Assembly (NCBI RefSeq): GCF_024519155.1
Contig: NZ_JANIFJ010000005.1
Span: forward strand, 62,001-126,000
Reading direction: 5' to 3'
DNA from: Mangrovibrevibacter kandeliae
Lineage (GTDB): Bacteria > Pseudomonadota > Alphaproteobacteria > Rhizobiales > Rhizobiaceae
Length of the DNA stretch: 64,000 bases
Shown in pieces: positions 59,669-64,000 of this stretch; position 1 is the first letter of the stretch; every line of letters starts with the position of its first letter. The position numbers and the translations under genes were made by a program. Below the pieces are notes generated by a model. That model saw nothing but the letters and a program-made list of their open reading frames with translations, ran no database searches and was not told the DNA's origin.

Positions 59669-60907
59669 ATGACACGGCGAGAGACGATCAAAGTCGGACT
59701 GGTGGACGACGACCCGCTGTTCCTCGAACACGTGTCGAACCTCCTGAACCTGCAGACGGACCTGACCGTGATGCGTTTCGCCAGCGCGCGAAATCTCGTG
59801 GCGGAGCTTGAACGTCAGCCGGTCGACTGTCTCGTGATCGACTATGATCTCGGCGCCGACAACGGCCTCAACATCCGCGACACCCTGCGTGCGCAGCTGC
59901 CCGCTCTCCCGCCGCTGATCATGATCACCGGGGGCGGCAGCGAGCGGACCGCGGTGAAGGCGTTCCGCGGCGGCTTCGTCGACTACGTGTCGAAGCGAAA
60001 CTTCAACATCGGCGAGCTGATCGATGCCATCCGGCGCGCGGTGGCGCAGAATGCCCCGCCCGCTCCGGGAGCTGCAGCCGGCACGCACGACGGGCGCACC
60101 GATGCCCTGACCGGTCTCTACAACCCCGTCTTCATGCAGGAGCGTCTGCGTCAGCTGGTCGGCGACCCCTGGATCAACAACTTCACCATCATCGGGATCG
60201 CCATCCAGCGGCTGCCGGAGATCCGGGCCGGCCTCGGCTTCCTGAACACCGAGCGGGTGTGCACCGACTTCGCCAAGCGCCTGAAGCTCGCCTCGAGGGG
60301 GTCGGAGATTGCCGGCTCGATCGGCGGAGACCGGTGGCTGGTCCTCATCGACACCAAGATCACCCAGGAGAAGCTTCAGGCGACCTGCGATCACCTGACG
60401 GCGCAGTTGCGCTTCCGCCTCCAGTTCGACGAGATCTACGTCGAGCTGGTGCCGGAGCTGACGGTCTCCACCTACCCTCTGCATGGCGACAGCGTCGAAA
60501 CGCTGCTGGCGCGCACCTTTCCCCGACCGATCCTGCCGGCCCCGTCCAGCGTGCCGGCCGAAGCGCACTTGCTGCGGGAGACGTCGCGCATGCCCGAGCC
60601 GGCGGTCGCCGACGTCGCTCCGGAGAGTGTCGGCCCGGCGGTCAGCGAGCATTCCGAGCAGCGCCGCGAGCGCCGGCAGCGCGTGATCAAGCAGGCCGAA
60701 CTGATCTTCGGCGAGGGCAAGATGGCGATCCTCTGCCGGGTTGGCGACATCTCCAGCGCCGGCGCACGCCTGCGGCTGGACACCTGGGTCGCGGCGCCCG
60801 AGAAGTTCCGCATGCAGATCCTGGGCACGGGCGTCGTGCGCCATGCGGTCACCCGCTGGCAGCGCGGCCTCAACGTCGGCATTGAATTCGTGGACGATCC
60901 CGCATGA
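59669..60907 (+). CDS. Receiver - degenerate GGDEF - PilZ fusion protein
   Basis: A 412-residue protein. The receiver domain (about 5-122) has VDDDP, phospho-acceptor Asp near 58 (CLVIDYDLGAD) and VSKRN. A GGDEF-fold domain (about 140-295) begins with the usual TDALTGLYN, but the signature is GGDRW instead of GGDEF, so it should not make c-di-GMP. A C-terminal PilZ domain (about 325-410) has RRERRQR and DISSAGARL, matching the RxxxR and (D/N)xSxxG ligand motifs, so it should bind c-di-GMP. Its stop overlaps the Hpt gene start by 4 bp. Confidence 0.85.
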   Translation: MTRRETIKVGLVDDDPLFLEHVSNLLNLQTDLTVMRFASARNLVAELERQPVDCLVIDYDLGADNGLNIRDTLRAQLPALPPLIMITGGGSERTAVKAFRGGFVDYVSKRNFNIGELIDAIRRAVAQNAPPAPGAAAGTHDGRTDALTGLYNPVFMQERLRQLVGDPWINNFTIIGIAIQRLPEIRAGLGFLNTERVCTDFAKRLKLASRGSEIAGSIGGDRWLVLIDTKITQEKLQATCDHLTAQLRFRLQFDEIYVELVPELTVSTYPLHGDSVETLLARTFPRPILPAPSSVPAEAHLLRETSRMPEPAVADVAPESVGPAVSEHSEQRRERRQRVIKQAELIFGEGKMAILCRVGDISSAGARLRLDTWVAAPEKFRMQILGTGVVRHAVTRWQRGLNVGIEFVDDPA

Positions 60908-61236
60908 GCGCTGCGACCGATGCCGCCTTTCAGGATCGCATGGCAAAGCTCCGCGCGAAGTTCTGCGAGCGCTCGCTCGAGCAAGCGGACCTCCTCGACC
61001 GGCTCGCCGAAACGAGCCGCACCGCGGGCCTGCCGCCGCAGGTCCGATCGATCGCCCATACGCTCGCCGGCTCGGCCGGGCTCTACGGCTTTTGCGACAT
61101 CACCGAGGCCGCCGCCGCGCTGGAGGACGGCGTCGTGGCGGGCGCCCCTACCGCAGAGGTCTTGACGCTCATCGACGGCCTTTCGCGGATTATCCGGCAC
61201 CGGATCACGCCGGCAGCCGAGGCCGCATCGGACTAA
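60904..61236 (+). CDS. Hpt phosphotransfer protein
   Basis: A 110-residue helical protein with the Hpt signature SIAHTLAGSAGLYGF. The phospho-His is residue 52, in the four-helix-bundle position. Start and stop overlap with the preceding gene (ATGA) and a 17-bp gap to the next place it inside a signalling operon. It would carry phosphate between a hybrid or partner kinase and the receivers encoded on either side. Confidence 0.92.
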   Translation: MSAATDAAFQDRMAKLRAKFCERSLEQADLLDRLAETSRTAGLPPQVRSIAHTLAGSAGLYGFCDITEAAAALEDGVVAGAPTAEVLTLIDGLSRIIRHRITPAAEAASD

Positions 61237-61253
61237 ACCGCGGAACGTAGATC

Positions 61254-62579
61254 GTGAACGACTCCTCCCCTCCCCACCTCGGCGAAAGCGCGCGCCTCAA
61301 CGGCGCCGGCCCGTCCGACCGGATCGACGACCCGGCCGATGAGTTGGGGCTGAAGGCGCGCATGCGCGGCACGGTCGCCGTCACGGCCGCCGAGGATCGA
61401 GCGGGAGAGCTCTTCAGCATCGTCGCATCGCTCGGCTATCAGCCCATCGACGGTCGGACCGCGGGCACAGGCGACAAGGTCGTCGCCTCGCTGATCCAGG
61501 CCGCGTGCGATCCGCACCTGGAGCTGACGCGCAGCCAGTCCAAGCATGCCTATGTCGTGCTCCTGGACCTGCCCAACACCTTCGAGCAGCGCCTGGCCGC
61601 CGCCCGCGCCGGCGCGCATGGCGTGATTTCCGGCGAGTTCAGCCCCAACGAGCTCGGCGCCTGGCTGAGCGAATGCGACAAGCTTTCCCAGCAGCGTCCC
61701 TCCTATACGATCCTGATCGTCGACGACGACGATCTCGCCGGCGAATTCTATGCCGCGGCGCTCGAGGCCGCGGGCATGCACACCCATCTGGTGACCTCTG
61801 CCTCGCAGGTGCTGGCCGCCGTCGAAACGCAGCGCCCGGATCTGGTCCTGATGGACATGCACATGCCGGACGCGAGCGGTCTCGAGGTCGCCCAGCTCAT
61901 TCGCCAGTCCCGCGCGGCCCTCGCGATGCCGATCATCTTCCTGTCGGCCGAGCGCGACCGCCAGGTGCGGTTCAACGCAAGGGCGGTCGGCGGCGACGAC
62001 TTCATCACCAAGCCGATCGATCCGGACGAACTCGCGGCCGTGGTCCGGCTGCGCGCCGAGCGGGCGGTGACGCTGCGGCGCCTGATGGAGCGCGACAGTC
62101 TCACCGACCTCCTCAACCACGCCTCGTTCAAGGCACGGCTCGCGGAAGAGATGGAACGCTCGCGGCGCACCGGTGCGCCGCTCACGGTCTGCATCCTCGA
62201 CATCGACCACTTCAAGGCGATCAACGACACCTGGGGGCACCAGGTCGGCGACTACGTGATCCAGGCGCTGGCGCGGGCCCTGCGACGCAGCCTGCGTCAG
62301 AACGATGTGGTCTCGCGCTACGGAGGCGAGGAGTTCGCCATCCTGCTGCTGGACACCGGCATCGATCACGCGGAGGTGGTGATCGACCGCATCCGCAGCC
62401 AGTTTTCCGAAATCCCGATGCTGGCCGGCGATACACGCTTCACCGTCAGCTTCAGCGCCGGCGTCGCCAGCAATCGCGCGGACCTCGATACGGTTTCGAT
62501 CATCAACGAGGCCGACGTCGCCCTCTACCAGGCCAAGCGGGGCGGCCGCAACCGCGTGGCGACCGCGCGCCGGGCGTGA
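61254..62579 (+). CDS. Response-regulator diguanylate cyclase (REC-REC-GGDEF)
   Basis: A 441-residue protein of PleD-like order. The first receiver (about 38-145) is degenerate, lacking the acidic pair and phospho-Asp. The second (about 150-270) is canonical: IVDDDD, Asp near 202 in LMDMHMP, TKPID. The GGDEF domain (about 285-440) has an intact RYGGEEF active site and an RxxD inhibitory site (RQND) five residues before it, so it should make c-di-GMP with product inhibition. It follows the Hpt gene and precedes the kinase gene, and is the likely source of ligand for the PilZ protein two genes upstream. Confidence 0.93.
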   Translation: MNDSSPPHLGESARLNGAGPSDRIDDPADELGLKARMRGTVAVTAAEDRAGELFSIVASLGYQPIDGRTAGTGDKVVASLIQAACDPHLELTRSQSKHAYVVLLDLPNTFEQRLAAARAGAHGVISGEFSPNELGAWLSECDKLSQQRPSYTILIVDDDDLAGEFYAAALEAAGMHTHLVTSASQVLAAVETQRPDLVLMDMHMPDASGLEVAQLIRQSRAALAMPIIFLSAERDRQVRFNARAVGGDDFITKPIDPDELAAVVRLRAERAVTLRRLMERDSLTDLLNHASFKARLAEEMERSRRTGAPLTVCILDIDHFKAINDTWGHQVGDYVIQALARALRRSLRQNDVVSRYGGEEFAILLLDTGIDHAEVVIDRIRSQFSEIPMLAGDTRFTVSFSAGVASNRADLDTVSIINEADVALYQAKRGGRNRVATARRA

Positions 62580-62769
62580 CCGCGGTCCCCGCGCCGGTCG
62601 CATCGCCGCCGCCCCCGGCGCTCCGGACCGCACCGGCCGAGCCGCGGCGAGCCGAAGCCCCAGCGATTGCCGCCTTTTCAGTTCAGAGAACCTTCAGACA
62701 AACGCGCCAAGATGCGCAACGCGTCGCAGGCGCGCTTCAGTTGTTTCGAGCGGACGGCGGGAGCTGGTC

Positions 62770-64000
62770 TTGAGTTTCGTCATGACGATGGCCGAGAGTG
62801 CGTCGATCATTCTCCTGGCCGTGCTGTTTCTTGCCTTTGTCCGGGCTCGCTTCGCCGAGCGCTTCTGGCTGTCGGGCCTGCTTCTCGGCATCGTCTTCGC
62901 CCTCGTCGGCGCGATGGTCATGCAGAACCCGGTCGAGATCGTCCCCGGCATCCGGACGGACCCTCGCAGTGCGGTCGTGGCGCTCGCCGCCGCCTTTGGC
63001 GGACCGCTCAGTGCGGCGATCACCGCAGCCGCGCTGTCGTCCCTCCGGCTCTATTTCGGCGGCCTCGGGGCCTGGTCGGGCGCCTACAGCATCTGGGGCA
63101 TGGCGGTCGCGAGCGCCGCGCTCTGGTACTGGTGGCGACGGCTGCGCGGTTGGGACATCGACCCGCACTATGTCGCGCTGCAGGCCGTTCTGGCCGGCGT
63201 GGTTCCGACGCTCGTGCTCTGGGTGACCACGAAGGCCAGCATGGAGACCTTCGCGCTCTCGGCCTCGCTCTTCGTGCCGACCAACATGATCGCGGTCTAT
63301 CTCCTCGGGACCCTTCTCCTGCGCGACCAGGAGCGGCGGATGGCGCTTGCCGCGCATCGCGACGCCGAGGCACGGCTGCAGGCGATCGCCAACAATGCGC
63401 CGGCCGTCCTGTTCCAGATGGTTCGTGATCCGGCCGGCGCTCCGATCTTCACCTTCCTGTCGCGCGGCACGAACCGCATCTTCGGCATCGATCCGGCCGA
63501 GGTGCTCGCGTCTCCCACCCTCTTCACCGAGATGCTGTCGCATCAGGGGGCGACGTCCATCACCGAGCAGCTCGCAACTTCCGCGGAAACCCTCGAGGCG
63601 TGGTCGCTCGACGTCGAATGCGTACGCTCCGACAGCGGCATCGTCTGGCTGCGCTTTGCCGCCGAACCGCGCATCGACGCCGGTGGCGAGCTGGTGTGGG
63701 ACGGCACGGCCACGGACGTGACCGCACAGAAGCGCTCCGAGCAGATGAAGGACGAATTCATCTCGGTGGTCAGTCACGAGCTGCGCACGCCGCTGACCTC
63801 GATCCGGGGCTCGCTCGGCCTCTTGACCAGCGGAGCCGCCGGCCAGTTGCCGCCGCGAGCCGCCAATCTCACCGCCATCGCGCACAGCAACAGCGAGCGG
63901 CTGGTGCTGCTCGTCAACGACATCCTCGACATGGAGAAGATCCGGTCGGGCAAGATGGAGCTGAGCATCCGCCCGGAGCCGCTCCGCGCGCTGCTGGAGC
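62770..64000 (+). CDS. Sensor histidine kinase with 5TM-LytS-type sensor, PAS and HisKA domains (cut by window end)
   Basis: The frame is open to the last base. Visible are about 410 residues: multiple transmembrane helices (about 8-190) with NPVEIVPGIRTDPRSAVVALAAAFGGP, the pattern of the 5TM-5TMR_LYT sensor; a PAS domain (about 200-320); and HisKA with the phospho-His in FISVVSHELRTPLTSI. The HATPase domain and anything after it lie beyond the window. The start is TTG 62770 after GGGAG, or ATG 62782. It is probably the input kinase of the Hpt/receiver/c-di-GMP genes just upstream. Confidence 0.88.
   Translation, partial: MSFVMTMAESASIILLAVLFLAFVRARFAERFWLSGLLLGIVFALVGAMVMQNPVEIVPGIRTDPRSAVVALAAAFGGPLSAAITAAALSSLRLYFGGLGAWSGAYSIWGMAVASAALWYWWRRLRGWDIDPHYVALQAVLAGVVPTLVLWVTTKASMETFALSASLFVPTNMIAVYLLGTLLLRDQERRMALAAHRDAEARLQAIANNAPAVLFQMVRDPAGAPIFTFLSRGTNRIFGIDPAEVLASPTLFTEMLSHQGATSITEQLATSAETLEAWSLDVECVRSDSGIVWLRFAAEPRIDAGGELVWDGTATDVTAQKRSEQMKDEFISVVSHELRTPLTSIRGSLGLLTSGAAGQLPPRAANLTAIAHSNSERLVLLVNDILDMEKIRSGKMELSIRPEPLRALLE

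Overview
This is a high-GC, gene-dense chromosomal window from an alphaproteobacterium, most probably order Hyphomicrobiales (Rhizobiales). The evidence is the combination of a succinyl-CoA/glycine-type HemA (5-aminolevulinate synthase), CpdR, a tRNA-Val / cpdR / N-formylglutamate amidohydrolase / MmgR(suhB)-type small RNA / hisN block, an Irr-like box in front of hemA, a ROSE-like RNA thermometer on an hsp20 gene, and CtrA-like boxes. I cannot name the family or genus from sequence alone. No prophage, insertion sequence or CRISPR array is visible. Almost all long antisense reading frames are GC-driven shadows.

Layout. 1-8.1 kb: envelope functions (end of an SPFH protein plus NfeD, KdsD, a beta-barrel outer-membrane protein, GalU, a lytic transglycosylase and a degenerate SGNH protein). 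8.2-15.1 kb: glutamate synthase gltB and gltD, with a vapBC toxin-antitoxin pair lodged between them. 15.5-22.2 kb: threonine aldolase, a convergent CrbS/CrbR-like two-component pair and an aminotransferase. 22.4-25.5 kb: hemA, a 56-residue protein too short for usual ORF calling, and a homoserine-dehydrogenase-like/SAF oxidoreductase. 25.5-28.6 kb: a 7TM-DISM sensor kinase with its CheY-like partner, and a MarR-type regulator with palindromes upstream. 28.9-34.0 kb: a complete five-gene peptide/nickel-type ABC importer operon with 4-bp start/stop overlaps between most genes. 34.3-40.1 kb: DEAD-box helicase, general-stress-type SDR, P-loop kinase, membrane-anchored hypothetical and BCCT transporter.

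40.1-41.9 kb is the one clearly atypical patch: an AT-richer gene for a tandem SLATT-type 2TM protein (a family linked to nucleotide-signalling defence systems), between a hairpin-rich spacer and the 3' end of tRNA-Val. 42.0-46.5 kb: CpdR, amidohydrolase, the small RNA, HisN, a lysophospholipase-like hydrolase, an orphan hairpin/terminator, and Hsp20 behind an RpoH-like promoter and ROSE-like leader. 46.5-56.8 kb: mostly housekeeping and hypothetical genes (YjbQ, esterase, DUF952, PyrD, MATE exporter, histone-deacetylase family, YihY/BrkB, DUF6460-like protein, ATP-dependent DNA ligase, 3'-5' exonuclease). 57.1-64.0 kb: tRNA-Thr followed by a signalling-rich end: receiver protein, FhuF-like iron reductase, then a tight run REC-degenerate GGDEF-PilZ / Hpt / REC-REC-GGDEF / 5TM-PAS-histidine kinase (cut by the window end). 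That run looks like one phosphorelay that both makes and reads cyclic di-GMP, and is the most system-like group in the window.
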